DNA from: Candidatus Hydrogenedentota bacterium
GTDB lineage: Bacteria; Hydrogenedentota; Hydrogenedentia; Hydrogenedentales; SCBR16-9
DNA: 8,968 nt
Assembly (NCBI GenBank): GCA_007116095.1
Contig: SKJD01000174.1
Coordinates: forward strand, 1 to 8,968
Direction of reading: 5' to 3'
The notes under the pieces are model-generated. The model saw only the letters and a program-made list of their open reading frames with translations, searched no databases and had not been told where the DNA came from. How positions within the stretch are numbered: the stretch's first letter is position 1; each line of letters opens with the position of its first letter. Made by a program: the position numbers and the translations under genes. This document shows, piece after piece, positions 1-6,948 of this stretch.

Positions 1-2
1 AG

Positions 3-422
3 GAGGGAGCCCTGCTGACAGGCCTGCCCCGGAAGGTCCATGTGGTAATAATTGCGGAAGACTGGTGCGGCGACGTGGTGCGGCATGTTCCGGTGCTGGA
101 ACGCCTGGCCAAGGAATCCCCCAAATTGCAGACCCGCTATATCACCCGGGAACAGCATCCGGACGTTTTTGTCCGTTTCCTGACCAACGGCGGCGAAGCC
201 ATCCCAAAGTTTATTTTCCTGAGCGACCAATATGTTGAGTGCGGCAACTGGGGCCCGATGCCCGAAAGTTGCCGTAAATTGATCGCCCGCGGCAAAGCCT
301 GTGGCGATGTCGGCGCGGCCCGGAAAAAGGTGGCGGCCATGTACGAAGCCGACAGTGATTGCCGGGTCGTGGTGACAGAGCTGCTGGAACTGATCCAGAC
401 CGCTGTCTGTAAGCAGCCTTAG
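3..422 (+). CDS. Thioredoxin-family protein, 5'-truncated by window edge
   Basis: This is the C-terminal 139 residues of a thioredoxin-fold protein. The open frame runs back without a stop to base 3, through residues reading EGALLTGLPRKVHV, so the GTG at 42 is an internal valine and the true start lies upstream of the window. The active-site region reads EDWCGD (Cys codon 66-68), and a thioredoxin-like cis-proline segment EAIPKFIFL follows (Pro codon 204-206). This EDWCGD...PVL...LTNGG...IPK pattern fits the Thioredoxin_9-type family (family knowledge, not searched). Only one cysteine sits in the active-site motif, so a classical CxxC dithiol exchange is not supported. Further cysteines lie in the C-terminal half (CGNWG, ESCRK, KACGD, SDCR, AVCKQ). 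The function is probably redox-related or thiol-binding, but the substrate is unknown. The gene ends TAG at 420-422, converging on the penicillin-binding protein gene; the 39-base gap shows no clear terminator hairpin. Confidence 0.85.
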   Translation, partial: EGALLTGLPRKVHVVIIAEDWCGDVVRHVPVLERLAKESPKLQTRYITREQHPDVFVRFLTNGGEAIPKFIFLSDQYVECGNWGPMPESCRKLIARGKACGDVGAARKKVAAMYEADSDCRVVVTELLELIQTAVCKQP

Positions 423-461
423 GAGCGGCCTCGCCTACACTTTGGAATCCATGTCCCCGGA

Positions 462-2621
462 TTAGAGCGGCGCAAGCAGGTCCAGGACCATCTCTTCGCG
501 GTCCTGTGCCGGCTCCTGTACCGGTGTCTGCACCGGCGGACGATAGGCTTGGGCTGGCGGCGCCGTACCCCGCACAAAGGCTTCCCGGTAGTTTCCGCCC
601 GCCACGCCACTCTGCCGGTTGACATTGAAGAACTCCACGCCATCCGGCACGTCAAACTCCCGCACGGGCAGGCCTTCATGGGCCGCGATCATGAACTCCG
701 TCCAGATAGGTGAGGCCAGGCGGCCACCGGTATAATCGAGCCCTCTGCCCAGCGGACGGTTGTCGCGATAGCCCACCCAGACAACGGTGGTAAAATCCGG
801 GGTATACCCTGCAAACCAGACGTTCCGGCTTTCGTTCGAGGTGCCTGTCTTCCCGGCGCGGGGGCGTTCCAGCGGGGCTGTCCGTGCGCCGGTGCCGTAT
901 TGGGTGGCCGCACTGAGCATATGCGTAACGACATAGGCCACCGCCGGATCGATGGCGCGTTCACTGCGGACGTAGTCCTGGTAGTTGTAGCGAATCAGCC
1001 CGTCGCGATCCCGGATTTCCGTTATCATCACCGGATCATGCCGGGTGCCGTTGTTGGCCAGGGTGGCAAAGGCGACGGCCTGGTCCATGACGGTGATATC
1101 GGTCGAACCCAGGGCAATGGTCAGCCCGGCGTTCGGATCAATTGGGGTTCGTATACCAGCACGCTGCAATACGGAACGCACCTGGGCGGTCCCGACCCGT
1201 TCAGCCAGCTTGATGGACACAATATTCACTGAGTCTTCCAAGGCCAGCCGGATGGGGATGGCGCCTCGGAAAGAATTATCGAAGTTACTGGGACGCCAGA
1301 TTCGCCCGAGCGCATCCCGTTTTACGTAGGGTTCGTCAACGATGATGGTAGAAGGCGTCATCCCGTTCTCGATAGCAGCAGCCCAGACGAAAGGTTTGAT
1401 ACTCGATCCGGGCTGGCGTCGAGCCTGGGTGGTGGTGTTGTACTGCTCGGTGTAGAAATCCCGGCCACCAACCATAGCGCGTACGAAGCCCCGGTACGGC
1501 TCCCGGTTGTCGATGCAGAGCAGCGCTCCGGAGACCGGTACAAACTCATCCTCACGGCCCTGCCGCGCCAGCTCCGCACGCTTGCGCTCGTCAAATCCCT
1601 CCAGCGCAGACAGCAACGCCTCTTCCGCGGCGCGTTGCAGCCGCATATCCACCGTCGTGCGGATTTCCAGGCCGTCTTCAAAGACCTGGTCCCGCTCGTA
1701 CTGCGCCAAAACAAAGCGCCGCACCTCTTCCGCAAAGTAGGGGGCGTTAAAACGGTTGGCGACCCAGGTCGCACGGCGTTGGCCGGTGTCGTCGTCTTCT
1801 TCATCAAGCCCCTGCACCGATTCCCGGATGTCTTCCCGCAGGGCGTCGTGGTATTCCGCCTCGCTGATAAAGCCCTGGCGCAACATCTGTCCCAACACAA
1901 TGTCGCGACGGGCCATGGCGTTTTCCGGGTTGTTGATGGGGTTGTTCCGGTTGGGGGCGCGGGTCAGCCCGGCCAGGGTCGCCGCCTCGCTCAGGGTGAT
2001 GTCACTGCATGACTTGCCGTAGTACTGCCAGGAGGCCGCCTCCACCCCATAGGCGCTGATCCCGAGGAAAATCTGGTTCAGATAGAGTTCGAGGATTTCG
2101 TCCTTGGTGAACTCCCGCTCCACTTGCAGGGAGACAATGGCTTCCCGTATTTTTCGCTGGATCGTTCGGTCCAACCCTACTTCCAGGTCTTCCACGTTGC
2201 GCACCACCTGCTGGGTGATGCCGCTGCCCCCACGCGAGCTGCCGGTTTGCAGGTATTGGAGCCCGGCGGCGAAAATAGCGGAGATCGGCACGCCCATGTG
2301 TTCATAGAAGCGGTGGTCTTCCGTGGCCAGAAAAGCTTTCTGCAGATGGAGGGGAATGTCGGTCAGACGCACCAAATGCCGGCGTTCGGTGGTAAATTCG
2401 CCCAGCGACATGCCGTCATAAGAAAAGACCCGGCTGCCGATTTTCGGGCGAAACTCTTCCAGCGCGTCGATAGTGCCCCGTGCGTCTCCCAGGATGTGCG
2501 CGCCTACCCCCACAGCAGCGCCCCAAAGCGCCCCGAGAATGAGCATCAGGAAAATAAAAATACTGCCGCAGCCCCGCTTGGCGGCATACTCCGAAGCCTT
2601 GTCATGTACGGATTGTGTCAT
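462..2621 (-). CDS. Class A penicillin-binding protein (PBP1A family, bifunctional transglycosylase/transpeptidase)
   Basis: This 719-residue peptidoglycan synthase polymerises lipid II into glycan strands and cross-links stem peptides on the outer face of the inner membrane. Residues 1-19 are cytoplasmic, and about 20-42 form a membrane anchor. The GT51 transglycosylase domain (about 60-260) shows ATEDHRFYEH (catalytic Glu101), GGSGITQQ (131-138), RKIRE (156-160), EILELYLNQ (175-183) and RRDIVLGQM (238-246). The transpeptidase domain (about 360-645) has SxxK (Ser406-Lys409 in PGSSIKPF), SVN (464-466) and KTGT (591-594), so both activities look intact. One GT motif position differs from the usual GGSTITQQ (Thr to Gly). 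The last 35 residues form a Pro/Gln-rich tail (PVQTPVQEP), probably disordered. Length is normal for the family. The ATG start gives a sensible N-terminus before the anchor, but no strong Shine-Dalgarno sequence precedes it. A candidate extended -10 promoter lies 42 bases upstream. The family assignment is secure; a specific gene name is not claimed. Confidence 0.97.
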   Translation of the reverse strand: MTQSVHDKASEYAAKRGCGSIFIFLMLILGALWGAAVGVGAHILGDARGTIDALEEFRPKIGSRVFSYDGMSLGEFTTERRHLVRLTDIPLHLQKAFLATEDHRFYEHMGVPISAIFAAGLQYLQTGSSRGGSGITQQVVRNVEDLEVGLDRTIQRKIREAIVSLQVEREFTKDEILELYLNQIFLGISAYGVEAASWQYYGKSCSDITLSEAATLAGLTRAPNRNNPINNPENAMARRDIVLGQMLRQGFISEAEYHDALREDIRESVQGLDEEDDDTGQRRATWVANRFNAPYFAEEVRRFVLAQYERDQVFEDGLEIRTTVDMRLQRAAEEALLSALEGFDERKRAELARQGREDEFVPVSGALLCIDNREPYRGFVRAMVGGRDFYTEQYNTTTQARRQPGSSIKPFVWAAAIENGMTPSTIIVDEPYVKRDALGRIWRPSNFDNSFRGAIPIRLALEDSVNIVSIKLAERVGTAQVRSVLQRAGIRTPIDPNAGLTIALGSTDITVMDQAVAFATLANNGTRHDPVMITEIRDRDGLIRYNYQDYVRSERAIDPAVAYVVTHMLSAATQYGTGARTAPLERPRAGKTGTSNESRNVWFAGYTPDFTTVVWVGYRDNRPLGRGLDYTGGRLASPIWTEFMIAAHEGLPVREFDVPDGVEFFNVNRQSGVAGGNYREAFVRGTAPPAQAYRPPVQTPVQEPAQDREEMVLDLLAPL

Positions 2622-2662
2622 GGTATGTGGTTTGTCTTGTGTGTTTTACAGGCAGGTCAGAC

Positions 2663-2671
2663 ATCATAACA
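2663..2671 (-). promoter_or_regulatory. Candidate extended -10 promoter for the penicillin-binding protein gene
   Basis: On the minus strand the bases read TGT followed by TATGAT, a TGn extended -10 with five of six matches to TATAAT. No good -35 hexamer sits 17 bases upstream, which is tolerated by extended -10 promoters. Transcription would start near 2656, giving a leader of about 35 bases before the ATG at 2621. If real, the penicillin-binding protein gene can be expressed independently of the VanZ-like pair further upstream. The rest of the 199-base gap (2622-2820) shows no gene, and no clear terminator for the VanZ pair. Confidence 0.35.
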
Positions 2672-2820
2672 CAGGCGGCATTATGGCGTACGGCCTGGCG
2701 CTGAGATTTGATTCATCGGATTGGCGCACAAGGACATTCGGCGCGTCATAAGCGCAGAAACCGGAAAGTCTACGTATATTGTACCGCAAAATACACCGCT
2801 GGACCTACCGGATACGTTCC

Positions 2821-3234
2821 TTAATCCGCTTCCGATGACTGAAGTTGCATTGACTCCACAGGACCTTGCTTATGCAATCGCCACCAGACATAGCAGAGGA
2901 AAAGTTGGGCCAGATAGGCGCCCGTCATGTTCGCGGCGATGTCCAGCCATTCAAAATGACGTCCGGGCACATACAATTGATGAATTTCATCGGTGATGCC
3001 GTAGAACGTTGCAAAAGCCCAAGGGACATAGAATTGCACTCGGAACGTATAATTCTTCCCAGAGCGATACATACCCACCGAGACCAATGCCGCCAACACA
3101 CCATAAATCATCACATGAACCGCTTTGTCCAGGTGCGGGATATCAAGCGCTGGCGGAACCGAGATTGGCTGGGAAGAGAGCCAGAAAATCAAGGCGCAGT
3201 AGGCAATGACTGCTAGGGTATAGGGCCATTTCAT
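2821..3234 (-). CDS. VanZ-like family membrane protein (short copy)
   Basis: A 137-residue integral membrane protein with the VanZ-like signature: DKAVHVMIYG (36-45), GITDEIHQLYVPGR (79-92), then WLDIAAN (96-102). Hydrophobic helices lie at about 5-20, 39-56, 66-80 and 99-119, and a short polar tail follows. VanZ itself gives low-level teicoplanin resistance in the enterococcal VanA cluster, but most family members have no known job and there is no vanHAX neighbourhood here, so resistance should not be inferred. The gene is 21 bases downstream of a longer VanZ-like gene on the same strand and is probably co-transcribed with it. The two proteins align without gaps from Met1 to residue 123 (49 identities counted by eye). 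The ATG at 3234 is supported by that alignment. The Shine-Dalgarno sequence is weak. Confidence 0.88.
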   Translation of the reverse strand: MKWPYTLAVIAYCALIFWLSSQPISVPPALDIPHLDKAVHVMIYGVLAALVSVGMYRSGKNYTFRVQFYVPWAFATFYGITDEIHQLYVPGRHFEWLDIAANMTGAYLAQLFLCYVWWRLHKQGPVESMQLQSSEAD

Positions 3235-3255
3235 GAGTGGATTTTTTCCATTCTC

Positions 3256-3945
3256 TTAGGAGCTTTTTGGTTCCGAGCTGCTTTTATCGTTCCGCGGCAC
3301 AAACTTATGGCGTTTCCGGAGCGCTTGGGGATTGGCCTGCGCCTTGGCCTGGCGGGGAGAACGGGGCGTCCGATCCGGGGTTGACGCCGCTGCAGGCTTA
3401 ACCATGGATTGCCGTGCTGGTGATGCAGGCTTCTCGATAATATCGGTTTTCTTCGTCGCTGCAGTTTCTACCTCTACCTGCCCATCCCGCTTTTCCTGTA
3501 AAGGGACAAACTCATGACGCACCCCCTGCTCCCGCAGTTTCCGGCGCTGTATGCCTTGCTTTGAGAGCTTGAGCTTTTTTCGGTGGATGCCCAACCAAAA
3601 GAAGCAGATAAAAATCTGCATGCCCACAGCCCCCATCACATTGGCGGCCATGTCGAGATAGCCGAAATTGCGGGTCGGAACAAAGAGCTGCAAGGTCTCT
3701 CCGACAACACCCACCAACGAAGCGATCACCCCGGGTATAACAAAAATTTTCCAGGGCGCGTAGTTCTTACTTGAATGATACATCCCAAGCGTGATCAGAG
3801 CGGCCAATCCCCCGTAGGCCAGCATATGCACCGGCTTATCGGCAAAGCGCACGGGGATGAAATACGACACCGGCAGGGGAATTGTAGCCAACAGGGGCAA
3901 CAACACAATGCAGGCCGCAACAAGAATGAAATACCTGTTTTTCAT
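3256..3945 (-). CDS. VanZ-like family membrane protein with long basic C-terminal tail
   Basis: A 229-residue protein, upstream member of a tandem VanZ-like pair. The N-terminal 123 residues are the VanZ-like membrane core with helices at about 4-30, 38-55, 65-82 and 98-120. Conserved positions include Asp36-Lys37, His40, Arg92, Asp98 and Asn102. The motif that reads DEIHQ in the neighbour (82-86) is GETLQ here, so the usual Asp and His are lost. Residues 121-229 form a Lys/Arg/Pro/Ala-rich, probably disordered cytoplasmic extension absent from the neighbour. It contains two copies of an RHxFVP motif (143-148 and 212-217). I chose the ATG at 3945 over an in-frame TTG at 3951 because both proteins then begin MK and align without a gap from residue 1. 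Function is unknown; the tail suggests binding to a cytoplasmic partner or nucleic acid (inference). Confidence 0.82.
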   Translation of the reverse strand: MKNRYFILVAACIVLLPLLATIPLPVSYFIPVRFADKPVHMLAYGGLAALITLGMYHSSKNYAPWKIFVIPGVIASLVGVVGETLQLFVPTRNFGYLDMAANVMGAVGMQIFICFFWLGIHRKKLKLSKQGIQRRKLREQGVRHEFVPLQEKRDGQVEVETAATKKTDIIEKPASPARQSMVKPAAASTPDRTPRSPRQAKAQANPQALRKRHKFVPRNDKSSSEPKSS

Positions 3946-4100
3946 GGGCAACCCATGGGTTTCTGTGACGGCTCAACGATATGACCAAATGCAACAAACA
4001 TCGCTTAAGCCTACCAACTTTATAAATTTAACACAAGTACAGCGTGAAAATTATTTCGCCTGTTGTCAAGCCGCCTACCCGATTCTGCATAAAAAAATGC

Positions 4101-4129
4101 TTTACAAAGCGTCGAGAATACGGTACCAT
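4101..4129 (+). promoter_or_regulatory. Candidate sigma70-type promoter for the beta-propeller gene
   Basis: TTTACA (4101-4106, five of six matches to the -35 consensus) is followed after exactly 17 bases by TACCAT (4124-4129, four of six to the -10). A run of seven A bases lies just upstream (4091-4097), resembling an UP-element A-tract. The -10 overlaps a short dyad, ACCAT-C-ATGGT (4125-4135), which could be an operator or chance. Transcription would begin near 4136, about 100 bases before the ATG at 4238. The remainder of the divergent intergenic region (3946-4237) is visibly A/T-richer than its flanks. It holds a TTGACA on the minus strand (4069-4064) with no matching -10, so I could not place the promoter of the VanZ pair. 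Confidence 0.4.
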
Positions 4130-4237
4130 CATGGTGTGAAAAATGAACTAACGGTAAATACGAAACTTTTTCTGCTGAGTGAGGATAGCATGATCACTGG
4201 GTCATAACGCCGACATTCGCCGGAAGGAAGCGGGATC

Positions 4238-5575
4238 ATGATTGCTGTACGCAATACCGGTATTCTGTGTTTTCAATGTATCTTGTGCGTGCTGGTCGCA
4301 TTGGCCTGGGGCATATTTCTGATCCGGTATTTCAACCTGGAAGTGGGGTATGGCGCCACACGCTATACGCCGCCGCCGCCACCGGAGTCGGCCCTGGAAA
4401 ACGCCATAGCCTATGTCGGCGCTGACAACCACATATGGATATTGCAGCTCGATAGCCCTGCCCAACCGCCAAAGCGCATTTCCAACGGCTCCGCGCAATA
4501 TGTACAGCCCACCTGGTCACCGGACGGCAAGTGGCTCGCTTATATCGGCGCGAAAAACGGCCAGCGCAATATCTACCTGAACACCATCAATGGCGACGCG
4601 CAGTACACTTTGTACGCCAACCGAGACGCCCGTCCTTTTTACTTGATGTGGTCCTCGGAAGGCGATCGCTTGGGCTATTTGCAGTCGACGCAAGACAAAG
4701 TGGAGTTACGCCACCTGCTTATCCGCGCCCCCAAGTCCACCCACCTCAGCGCCCGCGCCAGCCGGGTGTATTTCAATTGGGCGCCGGAGGGGAATCGGAT
4801 GATCACGCATGCCGATGGCGAATTGCAACTACATGGACAAAACAAGGACACCGTGGCGACTTTGGACATCGGCTTGTACCGGATGCAGGCGCCGGTGTGG
4901 GATGCGAAGCGGGAACTAACTTATTTTGTCCGCCGCCGTGATACGGATTACAAAAACTGCCTGTATCGCGCGAACACCGATTTCACAGCCATTGAGGAAG
5001 TCACCGAACTTCCAGGCTCCTGCCGGATGATCATATCGCCGGACGGACAATATCTCGCCTTTCTGGGCGCCCGGGAATACAGCATCTCAACGTATTGGGC
5101 CAGCCATCAGGGCGTAGCCTATATCATCTCGACGGAAGAGGGAAAAATCCACACCCTGTTTGAAGATGAAGTGGTCGCGCTCTTTTTTTCGCCCGACAGC
5201 AAAAAAATCGCCTTGCTCATGCGATTTTGGGGTTATGCCAAGCAACCGATGCAGCATTTCTGGAATGTGGAATCTCGCTACCTTGACCCCGAGACGCGCA
5301 GCATATTGATGCACCAATGGGTGCTCTATGACATTGAAAATGACACGCTAAAGCCGCTCTACGCCTTCAACAGCACCCGGCGATTCCAGGGAGTGCTGTC
5401 CTATTTCGACCAGTACCACAATTCCCACAGTTTCTGGTCGCCGGACAGCCGCTATCTCCTGACTGCCGAACAGGACAACGACCAGAATCCGCGGATATGG
5501 ATTCTCGACACGGAAGACGAGGAAGCGCCCCGGCACGTGGCCAACGGCAGCTTCGCCGTGTGGTCGTGGCAATAA
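4238..5575 (+). CDS. Membrane-anchored TolB/PD40-type beta-propeller protein
   Basis: A 445-residue protein with an uncleaved-looking N-terminal membrane helix (about 8-29) and a proline linker (PPPPPE, 45-50). The rest is a propeller that should sit outside the inner membrane. PD40/WD40-like strands recur as WSPDGKWLAYIG (93-104), WSSEGDRLGYLQ (138-149), WAPEGNRMITHA (181-192), ISPDGQYLAFLG (266-277), FSPDSKKIALLM (317-328) and WSPDSRYLLTAE (400-411). A more degenerate blade lies around 220-231. This gives six or seven blades, as in TolB-like domains. There is no catalytic domain, so a scaffold or protein-binding role is likely. It is not TolB itself: the TolB N-terminal domain is missing and no tol-pal genes are nearby. 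The start has a good Shine-Dalgarno sequence (GGAAGGA, 4222-4228). It stands alone in its unit, separated from the next gene by 171 bases containing a strong hairpin. Confidence 0.85.
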   Translation: MIAVRNTGILCFQCILCVLVALAWGIFLIRYFNLEVGYGATRYTPPPPPESALENAIAYVGADNHIWILQLDSPAQPPKRISNGSAQYVQPTWSPDGKWLAYIGAKNGQRNIYLNTINGDAQYTLYANRDARPFYLMWSSEGDRLGYLQSTQDKVELRHLLIRAPKSTHLSARASRVYFNWAPEGNRMITHADGELQLHGQNKDTVATLDIGLYRMQAPVWDAKRELTYFVRRRDTDYKNCLYRANTDFTAIEEVTELPGSCRMIISPDGQYLAFLGAREYSISTYWASHQGVAYIISTEEGKIHTLFEDEVVALFFSPDSKKIALLMRFWGYAKQPMQHFWNVESRYLDPETRSILMHQWVLYDIENDTLKPLYAFNSTRRFQGVLSYFDQYHNSHSFWSPDSRYLLTAEQDNDQNPRIWILDTEDEEAPRHVANGSFAVWSWQ

Positions 5576-5624
5576 CCAGACATCCCCCACATCCGTGCGC
5601 CGGGTACGAATATTGCGCGCCCTG

Positions 5625-5668
5625 CCTGCCTTTCGTTATTGTAATTCCTGACAATTTCGAAAGGCAGG
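5625..5668 (+). repeat. Strong imperfect inverted repeat (RNA hairpin) between propeller and sialidase-family genes
   Basis: CCTGCCTTTCG (5625-5635) is perfectly complementary to CGAAAGGCAGG (5658-5668). Inside this, after a symmetric TT/TT internal loop, ATTGT (5638-5642) pairs with ACAAT (5651-5655), leaving an 8-base apical loop. A G-T wobble and a T-A pair can extend the base outward. The structure starts 50 bases after the propeller stop codon and ends 78 bases before the next ATG. No T-run follows on the plus strand, so it is not a canonical intrinsic terminator. It could be a transcription-stopping or RNA-stabilising 3' element, a leader structure of the following operon, or one copy of a dispersed palindromic repeat. 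The pairing is seen directly; the role is inference. Confidence 0.75.
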
Positions 5669-5746
5669 TATGGGCTGTGTTCCGTAGGGAGTGCCCGCCT
5701 GACCCAAATTCAACACATTGGCTTTGGCGAGTGAAGGGGTGTTTCT

Positions 5747-6862
5747 ATGAAATTTTTGCTTATTTCATTGCTGTCCATGGGAATCTTTTGGGCGCAGACC
5801 GGTATGGCGCAGGACAACGAAACGATGTATGAATCGCCCGGCGTGCTGTCGGATACCTTTATCTATGAAGAGGCGCCCCACCCGGAGTGCCACGCTTCCA
5901 CCATTGTCGAGACGCCGGAGGGCCTGGTCGCGGCCTGGTTCGGTGGCACCCATGAACGTCACCCGGATGTCGGCATCTGGGTGGCGCGCCTGGAAGACGG
6001 AGACTGGACCGAGGGTGTGGAAGTCGCCAACGGCGTGCAGTACACCCGCCCCGATGGCAGCGAACACCGCCACCCCTGCTGGAATCCGGTGTTGCACCAG
6101 GCGGAAAACGGTCCCCTGATGCTTTTCTACAAGGTTGGCCCAACCCCCCGTGATTGGTGGGGTATGCTGACGTTGAGCGAAGACCATGGAAAGACCTGGT
6201 CGCACCCTCAGCGGCTTCCGGAAGGCATTGACGGCCCGGTGAAGAACAAGGCCATTACCCTGCCCGACGGCGATATCCTGGCGCCCTCGAGCACGGAGTA
6301 CGACGGCTGGCGGGTGCACCTGGAACGCAGCAGCGACCTGGGCAAAACGTGGATGCGCATCGGCCCGCTGAACGACGGCCACGACATCGGCGCCATCCAG
6401 CCCAGCCTCCTCAGCTACGACGATGGCCGCATGCAGATGCTTTGCCGCGACCGCAACAACGACGGCATTGTCTGGCAGACCTGGTCGGAAGACAGCGGCA
6501 TGACCTGGACGGAATTCGAATCCACCGGGTTACCCAATCCCAACGCCGGCACCGACGCCGTCACCCTGGCCGATGGCCGGCAATTGCTGGTCTACAACCA
6601 CACCATCCGCGGCGGTGAAAGCCCGCGCGGCCGGGAAATGCTCAACGTGGCCCTCAGTGAAGACGGGGAAACCTGGCATGCCGCGCTGGTACTGGAAAAT
6701 ACCGAGGGCAACGAGTTCTCTTACCCGGCCGTCATCCAGACCCAGGACGGCCTGGTGCACATCACCTACACCTGGCTGCGCCAACGTGTCCGGCATGTGG
6801 TGCTCGACCCCGACACCCTGGAACCCCGCCCGATAGTCGACGGCATCTGGCCGATGGACTGA
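5747..6862 (+). CDS. Secreted sialidase-superfamily (BNR repeat) protein
   Basis: A 371-residue exported protein with a Sec signal peptide (cleavage predicted after Ala21 in TGMA-QD), followed by a six-bladed sialidase-type propeller. Asp-box repeats are visible at SEDHGKTW (144-151), SSDLGKTW (195-202), SEDSGMTW (247-254) and, shortened, SEDGETW (304-310). The segment CHASTIVETPEG...AAWFGGTHERHPDVGIW (48-78) and the late NEFSYPAVIQ (322-331) are typical of the BNR_2-like branch. Annotation systems call this branch exo-alpha-sialidase, but many members have no demonstrated sialidase activity. I cannot confirm the arginine triad, acid/base Asp and Tyr/Glu pair by eye, so the substrate is open. 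Start ATG at 5747 has a good ribosome binding site (GAAGGGG, 5733-5739). It lies 86 bases before a Tat-exported Gfo/Idh/MocA oxidoreductase gene with no terminator between, suggesting a shared role in processing an exogenous glycan. Confidence 0.88.
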   Translation: MKFLLISLLSMGIFWAQTGMAQDNETMYESPGVLSDTFIYEEAPHPECHASTIVETPEGLVAAWFGGTHERHPDVGIWVARLEDGDWTEGVEVANGVQYTRPDGSEHRHPCWNPVLHQAENGPLMLFYKVGPTPRDWWGMLTLSEDHGKTWSHPQRLPEGIDGPVKNKAITLPDGDILAPSSTEYDGWRVHLERSSDLGKTWMRIGPLNDGHDIGAIQPSLLSYDDGRMQMLCRDRNNDGIVWQTWSEDSGMTWTEFESTGLPNPNAGTDAVTLADGRQLLVYNHTIRGGESPRGREMLNVALSEDGETWHAALVLENTEGNEFSYPAVIQTQDGLVHITYTWLRQRVRHVVLDPDTLEPRPIVDGIWPMD

Positions 6863-6948
6863 GAATAGAAACCCAATCTTCCCAGCCCAATGAAACAACC
6901 TTAGTTATTACCATAAACAGAATTCACGACATAGGGGGACTTGACGCC

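Noticed and set aside
423..461. Bidirectional terminator between the convergent thioredoxin-family and penicillin-binding protein genes
   Set aside because: The 39 bases contain no stable dyad or T-run; only a short direct repeat (GAGCGGC) is visible.
2721..2996. Plus-strand frame of 91 codons between the penicillin-binding protein and VanZ-like genes
   Set aside because: It runs antisense into the VanZ-like coding region, has no ribosome binding site and no recognisable product.
2821..3945. Glycopeptide-resistance locus because of VanZ-like proteins
   Set aside because: No vanH, vanA, vanX or vanRS homologues are present. VanZ-like proteins are widespread and mostly unrelated to resistance.
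3949..3951. TTG as the start of the long VanZ-like protein
   Set aside because: The ATG six bases downstream gives an ungapped alignment with its paralogue from residue 1, both starting with Met-Lys.
3857..4207. Plus-strand frame of 116 codons reaching across the divergent intergenic region
   Set aside because: Its first third is antisense to the VanZ-like gene. The intergenic part has no recognisable motif, no convincing ribosome binding site and overlaps the predicted promoter.
5648..5674. Possible promoter (CTGACA, 15-base spacer, TATGGG) inside the hairpin
   Set aside because: The spacer is too short and the -10 matches only three of six bases; the signal is explained by the inverted repeat.
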